DNA of 64,000 nt, from NCBI GenBank assembly GCA_002718995.2, contig PBGL02000007.1, forward strand, positions 36,622-100,621, in the 5' to 3' direction. Shown here one piece after another: positions 19,603 through 28,639 of the stretch (position 1 is the stretch's first letter; each line of letters opens with the position of its first letter). The notes under the pieces are model-generated. The model was given only the letters and a program-made list of their open reading frames with translations. It did not search any database and was not told the DNA's origin. The translations under genes were made by a program, and so were the position numbers. The stretch is from Methanobacteriota archaeon. Its GTDB lineage: Archaea > Thermoplasmatota > Poseidoniia > Poseidoniales > Thalassarchaeaceae.

Positions 19603-22536
19603 TCAAACCAGTTCGATGTCATCATCCTCATATTGGTCGTCTTCTTCCTCTTCTATAGACACAACTGGAGCTGGTAAATCATCATCTTCATCATCCTCCA
19701 AATCATCATCTGAATCATCGGAAATAGCATCCAAATATGCCATGTGTGCCTTCCATCTCCTCCTGTTCATGGCACCTTGTATTCCTGCGATTAGTAGCAT
19801 TGCTGCAACTAGGCCGACGACGTAGGTAGAAAGCCGCGGGTGCGTGATCTCGTTTACTAGCCTGTCAATCAGAGAGGAAATGCCCACCCTCATCACTACC
19901 GTCTTCTCTGCTGTGGCATCGTCGGGCCAGCTCTGCTGGGTATCGAAGGGGGTTGCCGAGACTAATACATCAGCTGTCTCGCCATTGTTTGCTGAATCTG
20001 GAACGTTGACGTCCAAGACGAATGTTACTTCCTCAAATGCATCCAGTACTATCAGAACTGATCCTGAAGGGCCGTCGATGTCGACTGTCCATCCAGTTCC
20101 ATCGACCTCGGCCTCTAGCAGGACTGTCAATGGGCTATTACCCAAGTTCTTGACCTTCATCTGGATAGGGTATGATTCGCCGGGGACCAAGAGCCTATTG
20201 GGCGTAACTTGGACAATTTCCAAATTGGGGTCATCGGCGTCTATCTCAAACACCATTGGTAGGTCGAAGTACTTGGCATCGTCATCCGTAGTATCTTCGA
20301 CTATCCTCAGGTAAACTGTATGATTTCCGAATTCAACCTGATTTGTCAGAGTCACAGTCACGAAAACCTCAGTCTCATCTCCCGGTGCCAGAGACACACG
20401 GGGAACTGCATTCCCCGACGAGTCCTCGATTCTGAATTGCCATTGCCCATATGCCGCGTTTCTGTCGGTGTTCTCATCCAAAGATGCAGGATTCTGGATC
20501 CTCCACCAAGTGGCCGATTCGCCGGATGTCATTGTATTGGTGATCTTTGCCCTGAGTGAAACTTGTGCGTTTCCTGGGCCTGGTGCACAGAGGGAAACTG
20601 TGATGTGGCCAAGTGGGGAGCCATCGCAGTCATAGGAAACCTCAGCCCTGATACCAAAGGTACGTTGGATGGTGAATAATACAGTAGATCTCAATGAGGC
20701 GTTTCCAGAGCTTACCACCTCTATCTCGACTGGGCCAATGTCTGGGTCCTCCCTGTCAGCAGAGGGCTTGATCATCAGCCTCAGTGTTTGTGTATCGTGC
20801 CTGTCCAAGAGGACGGTGTGAAATGTTCCGTCGCCTTCATCTTCCAGAATCCGCTGACCTGTGTCGTTGTCATAGACATGGATAATCGCCTTCGACCTTT
20901 GCAGAACGTCGATTCTGAATGTGTCGGCATCGAAACCGGTATTGAAAATCTCGAGGAGGAATGGTGTGAATTGGTCGTAGTCAACATATCTAGGTATGGT
21001 TGAATCTATGTCATCGGGACGCGAGGAGTTTGCGATGGGTACATCGTGATCTTCTGACCAAATGGAAACTTGTGGTGGCTGGAAAACGTCAATCTTCTCC
21101 AAGTCAATTTGCAGAGTGTCTTGGTGGACAACGGTGAGTACCCCGTCGACCTCTGCTTCTGCAACTGCCCTGATGTCTATGGAGCCTGGAGCGCCAGTCA
21201 GATCCTCGGGTGCAGTAAGAGTGAGGATTGGATTCAGAATATCTCCGCCCGCATTCAGGGTGTAACCACCGGGTGAGTCGAATTCTAACAGCCAAGAGCT
21301 TGGGAAATTTGTTAGAACTTCCAACTCCACGTCCATCGACTTCGTCGAGTCGCCCCTGTGGACTAATTGTAGTGGAACGGGTGTTGTCTGACCTGGGGCC
21401 ATATATTCTGTAGTGCGATCTAGCCTGTGATTCAATGCAACGCCCCACTGCTCCATGGTTACAGGCTCGTGCTCGATGATTACGCTGTTACCCTGAATAT
21501 CAGAAACCTCGAGTTCTACAGAATATTCTCCAGACGGTATTCCGCTCGGATATGACCATAGATACTCTCCAAAGATTCCTTGGCTGGTATCTTCGATTTC
21601 CTCATCATCCTCATCGATGACATGGTCTATTCTATACATGCCATCAGGATCTCTCATCAGCAACCTCACAGAGTCTACGTCATACCTGCCAAAACTACTC
21701 TTCACATCGAACGAGAATTGCATTACCCTCTCTGATAGAATGTCGTTCGGGTACCATTCCAACTCTGGCCCCTCTGCGAGTTCTGCACCCTCTCTCTGAA
21801 GGAGTACAAGACTGTTGGAAATTGCATTTGCCTCGATCTCGAGTGTGCTGAACCTGTCATCGCCATCGATCTCATTCCATGCCACCTCTGCCTCGCAACT
21901 TGAGCCGAATGGACTTCCGCCGCTATCACATCCAGACATGTCAGCATCGACAATCAACTCAAGACGCTCGTCCTTGTCGATTGTGAATCTTTGGTTATTC
22001 CCTAAATCAATCTCAAATGTCTCGTGATCGAAGCTGCAGCTCTGAGTGATTCCGGGGTTGCATGCGTCTGTACTCCAAGAAACTGAGCCGACTTGGCTTC
22101 CCGATGACTTGAGGGTGATTGTCCATTCTACCGTAGAGGTGTCCGGACCAGTTGCCCTCATGAATAGGCCCAATGGGAGATAGTAAGATCCAGAGCCCGA
22201 GCCATGATTGGGTCGGCCTGCGACGTCCAATGACGAAAGCATGGGACTTGTTCGAAACTCTATGCTGTTATCGAGAGCGCTCATTGACTCCTGGCCCCCG
22301 GACTCCGGGACCTGTGTTGTGATGTACCCATCGCCACCCGCAGAGGAGTTCTGAGAAGCGAAATACATTGTATAGAGGTTTAATTGAACGTCTGAACTTG
22401 CTTTAATCGTGGATTCTTCCGGGAGTTCGTATTGGTTGTCTGAAACCATTCCAAATGGCATCAACATCAGTACTGAAAGTGCTAGAGCCAGCCTGAAACG
22501 GCGGGACGCGCTATTCGCTATGCTGCTCGCATACAC
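19603..22536 (-). CDS. Large secreted membrane-anchored protein with Ig-like/CARDB-like domains and an extremely acidic cytoplasmic tail
   Basis: 977 aa, GTG start. Residues about 12-32 form a signal peptide. The ectodomain consists of beta-sandwich modules; residues near 780-890 (DLEIVQVTPNRLLVPGESY, then VKNLGNSPLTVLLEAEVDG) look like CARDB/NEW3-type domains common in archaeal surface proteins. Residues about 902-922 form a membrane helix, followed by NRRRW and a tail of about 50 residues dominated by Asp and Glu. It stands first in a two-gene surface operon, with 82 bases to the ATG of the giant protein. An S-layer, adhesin or extracellular scaffold role is possible. I cannot assign a specific function. 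Confidence 0.75.
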   Translation of the reverse strand: MYASSIANSASRRFRLALALSVLMLMPFGMVSDNQYELPEESTIKASSDVQLNLYTMYFASQNSSAGGDGYITTQVPESGGQESMSALDNSIEFRTSPMLSSLDVAGRPNHGSGSGSYYLPLGLFMRATGPDTSTVEWTITLKSSGSQVGSVSWSTDACNPGITQSCSFDHETFEIDLGNNQRFTIDKDERLELIVDADMSGCDSGGSPFGSSCEAEVAWNEIDGDDRFSTLEIEANAISNSLVLLQREGAELAEGPELEWYPNDILSERVMQFSFDVKSSFGRYDVDSVRLLMRDPDGMYRIDHVIDEDDEEIEDTSQGIFGEYLWSYPSGIPSGEYSVELEVSDIQGNSVIIEHEPVTMEQWGVALNHRLDRTTEYMAPGQTTPVPLQLVHRGDSTKSMDVELEVLTNFPSSWLLEFDSPGGYTLNAGGDILNPILTLTAPEDLTGAPGSIDIRAVAEAEVDGVLTVVHQDTLQIDLEKIDVFQPPQVSIWSEDHDVPIANSSRPDDIDSTIPRYVDYDQFTPFLLEIFNTGFDADTFRIDVLQRSKAIIHVYDNDTGQRILEDEGDGTFHTVLLDRHDTQTLRLMIKPSADREDPDIGPVEIEVVSSGNASLRSTVLFTIQRTFGIRAEVSYDCDGSPLGHITVSLCAPGPGNAQVSLRAKITNTMTSGESATWWRIQNPASLDENTDRNAAYGQWQFRIEDSSGNAVPRVSLAPGDETEVFVTVTLTNQVEFGNHTVYLRIVEDTTDDDAKYFDLPMVFEIDADDPNLEIVQVTPNRLLVPGESYPIQMKVKNLGNSPLTVLLEAEVDGTGWTVDIDGPSGSVLIVLDAFEEVTFVLDVNVPDSANNGETADVLVSATPFDTQQSWPDDATAEKTVVMRVGISSLIDRLVNEITHPRLSTYVVGLVAAMLLIAGIQGAMNRRRWKAHMAYLDAISDDSDDDLEDDEDDDLPAPVVSIEEEEDDQYEDDDIELV

Positions 22537-22570
22537 GTCTTGTCGCCCACAGGAGTGGCGTTAAAGCGTT

Positions 22571-22587
22571 CGTGCCCTAAGGGCACG
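22571..22587. repeat. Perfect 7-bp hairpin upstream of the surface-protein operon
   Basis: CGTGCCC (22571-22577) and GGGCACG (22581-22587) pair exactly around the loop TAA. It lies 34 bases upstream of the GTG of the 977-aa protein gene (reverse strand) and 66 bases before the tRNA-Leu gene. It may be a regulator-binding palindrome or part of the 5' leader of the surface operon. Nothing else recognisable lies in 22537-22653. Confidence 0.4.
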
Positions 22588-22653
22588 TGATAAGTCGGTT
22601 CTGGGGGTTGTCAAAGCGCTCGATTCAAGGAGGAGGACCCGCGCTCAGGGGTT

Positions 22654-22739
22654 GCAGAGGTACCCGAGTTGGTCAAAGGGGCCGGACTTAAGCTCCGGTG
22701 CATAGTGCTTCGCAGGTTCAAATCCTGCCCTCTGCACCA
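22654..22739 (+). tRNA. tRNA-Leu (anticodon UAA), CCA encoded
   Basis: The acceptor strands GCAGAGG (22654-22660) and CCTCTGC (22729-22735) pair fully, followed by discriminator A and an encoded CCA (22737-22739). The anticodon stem is CCGGA/TCCGG with loop CTTAAGC, giving anticodon TAA at 22689-22691. A long variable arm follows (class II, as expected for leucine). The T arm is GCAGG-TTCAAAT-CCTGC (22712-22728). No intron is present. It ends one base before the convergent FolB-like gene. Confidence 0.96.
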
Positions 22740-22740
22740 A

Positions 22741-23145
22741 TCATCTGATGCGTGTCATGGAACAGCCGAGCTCGCCCTCAATCCCTGCAATGTCGAGTTT
22801 CTTGATAGACACAGTAGCAGCAGCTATCTCTGCAGGGGACATTATCTCGTCCAGCAATTCTGATGCAAGGGTCTCCAAAAGGGCGTTCCTACCCCTTGTG
22901 GCGACTCTATCAATCGAAGAAGAAAGAAATTCGTAATCGAGAACCATGTCAATCTGATCCTCTTCCGGCTTGGATGCGCCCTCTAGGATTACGTAAAGAT
23001 CGAAACTAACCCTTTGGGGATTGCCAATCTCATGATCATGGACGCCGATATCGAGCTCCCTCACGGAGTTCTCCAAGAACAGAGTCGTAAACTCGTTGGC
23101 CCCAGATTTTGCCATTTCTCTTAGCAACTCCGCATATGAACTCAA
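22741..23145 (-). CDS. folB: FolB-like dihydroneopterin aldolase/epimerase
   Basis: 134 aa, close to the usual 120 aa. LFLENSVRELDIGVHDHE, PQRVSFDLYV, the DYEFLSSSIDRV segment and LLETLASELLDEI follow the T-fold FolB pattern; Glu39 sits at the conserved pterin-anchoring position. In bacterial FolB a catalytic Lys lies in IKxxKPxA. Here the same place reads IKKLDIAG (residues 114-121), so by simple alignment that Lys is replaced by Asp118, although Lys115 and Lys116 are near. The start overlaps the upstream short-chain reductase gene by 4 bases, indicating co-translation. The likely role is in tetrahydrofolate or tetrahydropterin synthesis (known family role). Confidence 0.75.
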   Translation of the reverse strand: MSSYAELLREMAKSGANEFTTLFLENSVRELDIGVHDHEIGNPQRVSFDLYVILEGASKPEEDQIDMVLDYEFLSSSIDRVATRGRNALLETLASELLDEIMSPAEIAAATVSIKKLDIAGIEGELGCSMTRIR

Positions 23146-23909
23146 TCCATTCCCTCCGTTTCAAAATAGACATCCCTCTCCCTAGCAAGGAACCTCTCCC
23201 CAGAGTCCACGAAAATGGTCTGACCTGTGATGGATCTGGAACGCATGAGGAAGACAACTGCATCTGCTATGTCTCCCGGGGTCGGACCGAATCCCAATGG
23301 GGCCTCGGATTGAGCTCTAGCGAAACCTGCCTCGGTCTGTTCCGGGCTTGGCAGAGTATGCCCCGGTGCCACGGCATTCACTCTAATGGCTGGTGCTAGG
23401 CCTCTTGCCAGAGCATCAGTAACTCCCAACATTGCATACCTTGAGGCAGTGTAAGAAAGGTGGTCGGGATTCGGCTGAGCGACCTTTTGATCCAATATGT
23501 TCACGACGCAAGCCCTCTCTCCATCGGGAAGTCTTCTAACAAGTTCGCCGATTAGCATAATTGGAGATAGGGCATTGACCTCCAAATGGCCAGACCAAGA
23601 CTCTGTTGAGATGTTTGAGATGTCGTCATGAGAAAACTTGGATGCATTGTTGACCAGTCCGACAACAGGGCCGAGAGAATCTTCGGCCTTTGTGATGATT
23701 TCCGATACTGACTTGGGGTCGGACAAATCGCATCTGACATGCGTGGCACTACCTCCGTGAGATTGTATCTCTGAAACTACCTCCTTGGCTTCATTCTCGG
23801 AAGAAAAATAGTGGACTGCTACTGAGAATCCACTCTGAGCCAGAGCCAAAGAAATCTGCCTGCCTATCCTAGCTGCCCCGCCAGTAACAACCACTGTACC
23901 GCCGAGCAT
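23142..23909 (-). CDS. Pteridine reductase-like short-chain dehydrogenase (PTR1/FolM family)
   Basis: 255 aa from the ATG at 23909; the longer reading begins at 23927. The NADPH-binding motif TGGAARIGR has the TGxxxRxGR form seen in PTR1 and FolM, and NNAS follows in LVNNASKF. As in PTR1/FolM, Asp replaces the usual catalytic Ser (VVNILDQKV). The active-site motif is SYTASRY: Tyr153 is present, but the lysine four residues later is Arg157. Such enzymes reduce dihydropterins or dihydrofolate to tetrahydro forms in the cytosol. The 4-base overlap with the FolB-like gene supports a pterin role. A different SDR substrate remains possible because of the Lys-to-Arg change. Confidence 0.75.
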   Translation of the reverse strand: MLGGTVVVTGGAARIGRQISLALAQSGFSVAVHYFSSENEAKEVVSEIQSHGGSATHVRCDLSDPKSVSEIITKAEDSLGPVVGLVNNASKFSHDDISNISTESWSGHLEVNALSPIMLIGELVRRLPDGERACVVNILDQKVAQPNPDHLSYTASRYAMLGVTDALARGLAPAIRVNAVAPGHTLPSPEQTEAGFARAQSEAPLGFGPTPGDIADAVVFLMRSRSITGQTIFVDSGERFLARERDVYFETEGMD

Positions 23910-24010
23910 GACACCCCGAGTTAACACACCCCTATTACGGGTTGTTCTTGATAGGCTCTAAGAGGACCTCATGAGAATGGTTAATTTCGTACCTCCATCC
24001 GAAGGAACTG

Positions 24011-25069
24011 ATGGCCACTCGCCTGCCACTCGCTGGGGACGCCCCTGAAAGTGGCAGCGGATGCGGCGCAACCCCTTCAGGGAGTACCAAATTAAGAAGT
24101 CCCAGGGAAAGGAAGAGGCTTCCAAAGTGGTTCAAAACCTCGCTTCCAGTGGGTGATTCTCAAGTAAGGTACAACGAAACAAAAAATAGAGTTGTTGAGA
24201 ATGGCTTGAATACAGTTTGCGAAGAGGCTCGGTGCCCCAACGTTCACGACTGTTGGGGAAGGGGTACTGCGACATTCATGATTGCAGGGGACGTCTGTAC
24301 CCGGGGTTGCAGATTCTGTGCGATTGATACTGCTAAGAATCCACCTCCACTCGATTCTTCGGAGCCTGAATCATTGGCGGAAGCGGTAGGCAGGATGGGC
24401 TTGAGTCATGCGGTAATCACGGTTGTCAACAGGGATGATCTGCCTGATGGAGGAGCTAGTCATTACAGAGATTGTATCAAAGCGATTCATGAGAGGTCGC
24501 CCGATGTTGGCCTTGAGCTACTTTGTTCTGATTTAGACGGAGACATGGGTTCCCTTTCCGCGCTTCTTGAGGAGTTGCCTCTGAAGGTGTTTGCACATAA
24601 CGTCGAGTGTGTACCTAGGCTCGACTCGGTAGTCAGGGATCCCAGAGCATCATTCGAACGTTCAATCTCAATCCTAGCAGAGGCCAAGAGGATTAGACCT
24701 GACCTCCTAACAAAAAGCAGCATTATGGTGGGCCTTGGTGAAACGGATGAGGAGGTATCCGAAGCGATGATGAGGCTCCGTTCAGCAGGAGTGGACATGA
24801 TTACCTTAGGCCAGTACCTTCAACCTGGCGACAGGCATCTCCAAGTGGATAGATTCCCCGAGCCATCTGCATTTGCGAAATGGGACAGGGAGGCAAGGGA
24901 AATCGGATTCAGCGCTGTCGCTAGTGGGCCTCTAGTAAGGTCCAGCTACAGAGCGGGTCTACTTTGGGAAGAGGCCAAAGGTGGGGAGCCTGTAGTCACC
25001 AGAGAGTCGACGGGTTCGGCTGTAAGCTTCCTAAAGATCAGCCAGATTGGCCAAACCCAAACAATATGA
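24011..25069 (+). CDS. lipA: Lipoyl synthase (radical SAM)
   Basis: 352 aa. It inserts two sulfurs into protein-bound octanoyl groups. The auxiliary 4Fe-4S ligands are Cys70, Cys75 and Cys81 (CEEARCPNVHDC). The radical-SAM ligands are Cys96, Cys100 and Cys103 (CTRGCRFC). The C-terminal RSSY motif is at residues 310-313. The first 35 residues, rich in Gly, Ser and Pro, are longer than usual before the conserved KPKW-like LPKWFKTSLP, so a later start is possible although no better ATG is obvious. It heads a run that continues with all subunits of a lipoate-dependent dehydrogenase and lipB. Confidence 0.93.
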   Translation: MATRLPLAGDAPESGSGCGATPSGSTKLRSPRERKRLPKWFKTSLPVGDSQVRYNETKNRVVENGLNTVCEEARCPNVHDCWGRGTATFMIAGDVCTRGCRFCAIDTAKNPPPLDSSEPESLAEAVGRMGLSHAVITVVNRDDLPDGGASHYRDCIKAIHERSPDVGLELLCSDLDGDMGSLSALLEELPLKVFAHNVECVPRLDSVVRDPRASFERSISILAEAKRIRPDLLTKSSIMVGLGETDEEVSEAMMRLRSAGVDMITLGQYLQPGDRHLQVDRFPEPSAFAKWDREAREIGFSAVASGPLVRSSYRAGLLWEEAKGGEPVVTRESTGSAVSFLKISQIGQTQTI

Positions 25070-25092
25070 GCATGAATAGAGAGTGATGAATC

Positions 25093-26334
25093 ATGGCCGG
25101 AGATAGTTCTGACATCCCCCTCCATATCCCGGACGCCCCCCATAGGCCTGGTGATGAGTCGGAATTTGCCGATTGGCCATGGAAGCCGGAAGACCTGGAA
25201 ATGTTGGAAATTGATTGCTCTGCAGAAGAGTCATCTGAGCATGCAATAGGGCTAGTTAGAGTCCTAGGTGATGATAATAAAGCCTCTGGGAAGTGGAATC
25301 CAGAACTTCCTACAGAGGATCTAAAGAAGGGTCTTGAGCATATGCTAAGGCTTCGAATTTTTGATGATCGGATGATGAAAATGCAGCGCACTGGTAAGCT
25401 TTCCTTCTACATGAGGTCATTTGGCGAGGAGGCAGTAGCAATAGCCCAGACAATGGCTCTAGAAACTCAGGACTGGTTATTCCCCACATACAGGCAGCCA
25501 GGGGCCCAATTTGTCAGAGGGCGTGATATGGTTAGCATGATTTGTCATTGCATTGGTAACGAGGAAGACAACGTGAAGGGCAGGCAGATGCCAGTCCACT
25601 ATACGTACAAGGAGGGGAGGTTCATTTCCGTCTCAAGTCCTGTTGGAACACAATTCAGTCAGGCAGTCGGAGTTGCTCTGGCCTCCAGGTACAAGGAGCT
25701 CGACGAGGTGACCATTACATGGATTGGTGATGGTGCTAGTGCTGAGGGGGACTATCACTACGCACTGAACTTTGCAGCCATTTTCAAGGCCCCGGTCATC
25801 CTTAACATCGTAAACAATCAATGGGCGATTTCGACTCACAGTAACTTCGCAAGCGGGCTACAGAATTTTGCCATCAGGGGGATACCTTACGGAATACCTA
25901 GCATCAGGGTGGATGGAAATGATTTCTTGGCGCTATTCTCAGTAACCAGGTGGGCCAGGCAGAGGGCAGCTAGGGGATTGGGACCAACCCACATAGAAGT
26001 TCTGACCTATCGCGCTGGGGCCCACAGCAGCAGTGACGATCCGTCCAGGTATAGACCTCGAGATGAAAACGAATACTGGCCCGGAGGAGATCCAATCGAC
26101 AGACTGAAGGACCATCTAATCAGTATCGGCGAGTGGACTGAGAAAGATCATGATAAATTATCCGAAAAGCTAGACAATGAGGTGATGGCAGCATACAAAG
26201 AGGCAGTTAAATTCGGGGATTTAGCGAATGGCCCATACCCCTCATCAGACGCAATCTTTACCGAAGTTTACGAGACTCCGCCCTGGCACCTAATGGAGCA
26301 ATGGGACGAAATGAAAAAGTGGAGGGAGGATTAA
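25093..26334 (+). CDS. 2-oxoacid dehydrogenase E1 component, alpha subunit (pyruvate or branched-chain type)
   Basis: 413 aa. It binds thiamine diphosphate and decarboxylates a 2-oxoacid together with the beta subunit. The ThDP motif runs from GDGASAEGD (residues 212-220) to NN (241-242). RSFGEEAVAIAQ, PTYRQPGAQF and the HSSSDDPSRYR phosphorylation-loop region are typical of E1-alpha. The first 70 residues form an extension seen more often in branched-chain E1-alpha. Its stop TAA shares a base with the ATG of the beta gene (TAATG), giving translational coupling. Substrate choice between pyruvate and branched-chain oxoacids cannot be settled by eye. Confidence 0.9.
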   Translation: MAGDSSDIPLHIPDAPHRPGDESEFADWPWKPEDLEMLEIDCSAEESSEHAIGLVRVLGDDNKASGKWNPELPTEDLKKGLEHMLRLRIFDDRMMKMQRTGKLSFYMRSFGEEAVAIAQTMALETQDWLFPTYRQPGAQFVRGRDMVSMICHCIGNEEDNVKGRQMPVHYTYKEGRFISVSSPVGTQFSQAVGVALASRYKELDEVTITWIGDGASAEGDYHYALNFAAIFKAPVILNIVNNQWAISTHSNFASGLQNFAIRGIPYGIPSIRVDGNDFLALFSVTRWARQRAARGLGPTHIEVLTYRAGAHSSSDDPSRYRPRDENEYWPGGDPIDRLKDHLISIGEWTEKDHDKLSEKLDNEVMAAYKEAVKFGDLANGPYPSSDAIFTEVYETPPWHLMEQWDEMKKWRED

Positions 26335-27344
26335 TGTCTAACATGAATATGGTAGAGTCAGTCAATAGTGCTCTGGACACCATGCTTTCGAATGACGAAG
26401 ATGTAATAATTTTTGGAGAAGACGTGGGCTACTTCGGAGGAGTGTTCAGGACTTCTGATGGGCTTCAGGAGAAATTCGGAAAGCACCGTGTCTTCGACTC
26501 GCCCCTCTCGGAAGGCGGTATTGCCGCCACTGCTTTTGGAATGGGGATAAATGGGCTACGGCCAGTAGTTGAGATTCAATTTGCGGACTATATTTTCCCG
26601 GCATATGACCAGATCGTAAATGAGATGGCAAAGGTTAGACACAGATCCGGGGGCGAGTTCTGGTGTCCCGTCACCATCAGAACTCCAGCCGGAGGGGGCA
26701 TTAGAGGGGGGCATCACCACTCACAGTCTCCTGAAGCTCAATTCACACACACGCCAGGGCTCAAGGTCGTCTATTGCTCTACACCCTACAATGCAAAGGG
26801 ACTTCTAATCAGTGCAATTGAAGATAACGATCCAGTAATTTTCCTTGAGCCGAAAAGATGCTACAGGGGTCCATTCTATGGAGATCCCCACAACGTCCCA
26901 ACATGGAGCGGACACCCGGAGGCAGAGGTTCCCGAATCCCACTATTCAATTCCACTTGGAGAGGCTCGATTGGCATTGGAGGGAGATGACTGTACGGTAA
27001 TCGCATGGGGCACCATGGTTCATGTTTGTGAACAGGCGATAAAAGATAGTGGCATTTCCTGTGACCTAATCGACCTTCAAACTCTAGTCCCGTGGGACAG
27101 AGAGGCGATTGAGAAATCAATATCCAAAACTGGTCGATGTGTGATTGTCCACGAAGCCCCAAAAACCAGCGGTTTTGGAGCGGAAATGGTTGCTTCGATA
27201 CAAGAAAGGTGTTTCTGGAGCCTTGAATCACCAATCGAAAGAGTCACTGGTTGGGACACACCTTTTCCCCATACTACTGAATGGGATTACATGCCCGGAC
27301 CGGACAGGATAGCCGCGGCGATCGCGAAAACACAGGAGGATTGA
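26334..27344 (+). CDS. 2-oxoacid dehydrogenase E1 component, beta subunit
   Basis: 336 aa from the ATG at 26334, which overlaps the E1-alpha stop; an upstream in-frame ATG at 26301 would overlap the alpha gene by 34 bases and is less likely. The conserved stretches EDVGYFGGVFRTSDGL, FDSPLSEGGIAATAFGMG, EIQFADYIFPAYDQI, RTPAGGGIRGGHHHSQSPEA and the C-terminal VHEAPKTSGFGAE are classic E1-beta. It completes the alpha2beta2 E1 that decarboxylates the oxoacid and transfers the acyl group to E2. The E2 gene starts two bases after its stop. Confidence 0.93.
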   Translation: MSNMNMVESVNSALDTMLSNDEDVIIFGEDVGYFGGVFRTSDGLQEKFGKHRVFDSPLSEGGIAATAFGMGINGLRPVVEIQFADYIFPAYDQIVNEMAKVRHRSGGEFWCPVTIRTPAGGGIRGGHHHSQSPEAQFTHTPGLKVVYCSTPYNAKGLLISAIEDNDPVIFLEPKRCYRGPFYGDPHNVPTWSGHPEAEVPESHYSIPLGEARLALEGDDCTVIAWGTMVHVCEQAIKDSGISCDLIDLQTLVPWDREAIEKSISKTGRCVIVHEAPKTSGFGAEMVASIQERCFWSLESPIERVTGWDTPFPHTTEWDYMPGPDRIAAAIAKTQED

Positions 27345-27346
27345 GC

Positions 27347-28630
27347 ATGGGAACTTACGAATTCAAGCTTCCAGACATCGGGGAAGGAGTAGTCGAAGGG
27401 GAGGTTGTAACATGGCATGTTTCTGTGGGCGACAAAGTCTCTGAAGATGATCCGCTCGTGGATGTTATGACTGACAAAGCAACGGTTACCATACCATCCC
27501 CCACGGACGGAGTAGTTTCTTCCCTGAGTGGGGACATAGGAGATATGATTGCAGTTGGCACTACTTTGGTAGAGTTCGAAACCGAAGGATCTCCGGCGGA
27601 AACAGAAGAGCCAGTGGAGGAAGAGCCAGTGGAGGATGACCCTGTTCCGGTTACGGAATCAGAGCCCGTGGAGGAAAGGACTGCAAAGACTGCTCCCCCG
27701 AAAGTTTCCCCTCCGCCACCTCAGATCAAAGTGCCTGATGTCACTAGGAAGAAATCGGGTTCCATTTTAGCTAGTCCCGCGGTACGAAGAAGGGCCAGAG
27801 AATCTGGAGTCGACCTGTTGGGCCTCAACGGGAGTGGTCCTGCTGGGAGAATTCGGCATGCAGATCTCGATGCATTCTTGGCAGGAGGAGGGGCGGTCAT
27901 GGGAGCTGCTCCAAGCGCTTATTCGACAAAGAGGACGGACATTACAGAGGTAAAGGTCGTAGGGCTGAGGAGAAAGATCTCCGAGCAGATGGTGAAGAGT
28001 GCTTTCTCCATACCGCATTTCTCATACTTCGAAGAGGTTGATGTTACAGAGCTTGAAGAATTGCGACAAATGCTAAACTCAAGTAGGTCCCCTGAACAGC
28101 CTAAACTGACCTACCTGCCCTTCATCATGCTCGCACTCTCCAAAATTATGCCAGAACATCCTGAATGCAATGGGCACTTCTATGATGACTCTGGAGTGGT
28201 GCACAGGCACTCAGCAGTCAATCTTGGAATTGCCACTCAAACTGAACGGGGCCTCTATGTCCCAGTCGTCAAACATGTCGAGTCTCTAGATATCTGGGAT
28301 GCGGCTAGTGAGTTAATCAGAGTTTCAGGAGCTGCCAGAGAAGGTACGGCGAGTTTGGATGACTTAACCGGTTCAACATTCACAATTACGAGCCTTGGCA
28401 GAGAAGGCGGACTAGGGGCCACTCCAATAATCAACCACCCTGAGATGTCGATACTTGGTGTCCACAAGGCAAGGGAGATGCCTGTTGCTAGGAATGGCCA
28501 TATCGTCGTTCGTAGAATCATGAATCTATCTAGTTCATTCGATCACAGAGTGGTCGACGGGGCCGATGGCGCCAGTCTTATACAACACCTAAAGAGGATG
28601 CTCGAGCATCCTGCTTTGATCTTCATGTGA
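27347..28630 (+). CDS. 2-oxoacid dehydrogenase E2 component, dihydrolipoamide acyltransferase
   Basis: 427 aa from the ATG at 27347, directly after the E1-beta stop; a longer in-frame start at 27281 lies inside the previous gene. One lipoyl domain occupies residues 1-80 with lipoyl Lys44 in MTDKATV. An acidic Pro/Glu/Val linker follows, then a peripheral subunit-binding domain (about 140-180, SPAVRRRARESGVDL) and the catalytic acyltransferase domain with HRVVDG (His400 to Gly405). The lipoyl Lys is the target of the LipA and LipB proteins encoded on either side. Domain order and length match single-lipoyl E2 proteins of branched-chain or pyruvate complexes. Confidence 0.94.
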   Translation: MGTYEFKLPDIGEGVVEGEVVTWHVSVGDKVSEDDPLVDVMTDKATVTIPSPTDGVVSSLSGDIGDMIAVGTTLVEFETEGSPAETEEPVEEEPVEDDPVPVTESEPVEERTAKTAPPKVSPPPPQIKVPDVTRKKSGSILASPAVRRRARESGVDLLGLNGSGPAGRIRHADLDAFLAGGGAVMGAAPSAYSTKRTDITEVKVVGLRRKISEQMVKSAFSIPHFSYFEEVDVTELEELRQMLNSSRSPEQPKLTYLPFIMLALSKIMPEHPECNGHFYDDSGVVHRHSAVNLGIATQTERGLYVPVVKHVESLDIWDAASELIRVSGAAREGTASLDDLTGSTFTITSLGREGGLGATPIINHPEMSILGVHKAREMPVARNGHIVVRRIMNLSSSFDHRVVDGADGASLIQHLKRMLEHPALIFM

Positions 28631-28639
28631 GGATTCAAA

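Noticed and set aside
22654-22739. tRNA-Leu as an integration site for a mobile element beside the large surface genes
   Set aside because: No integrase, no direct repeat of the tRNA 3' end and no change in composition were seen on either side.
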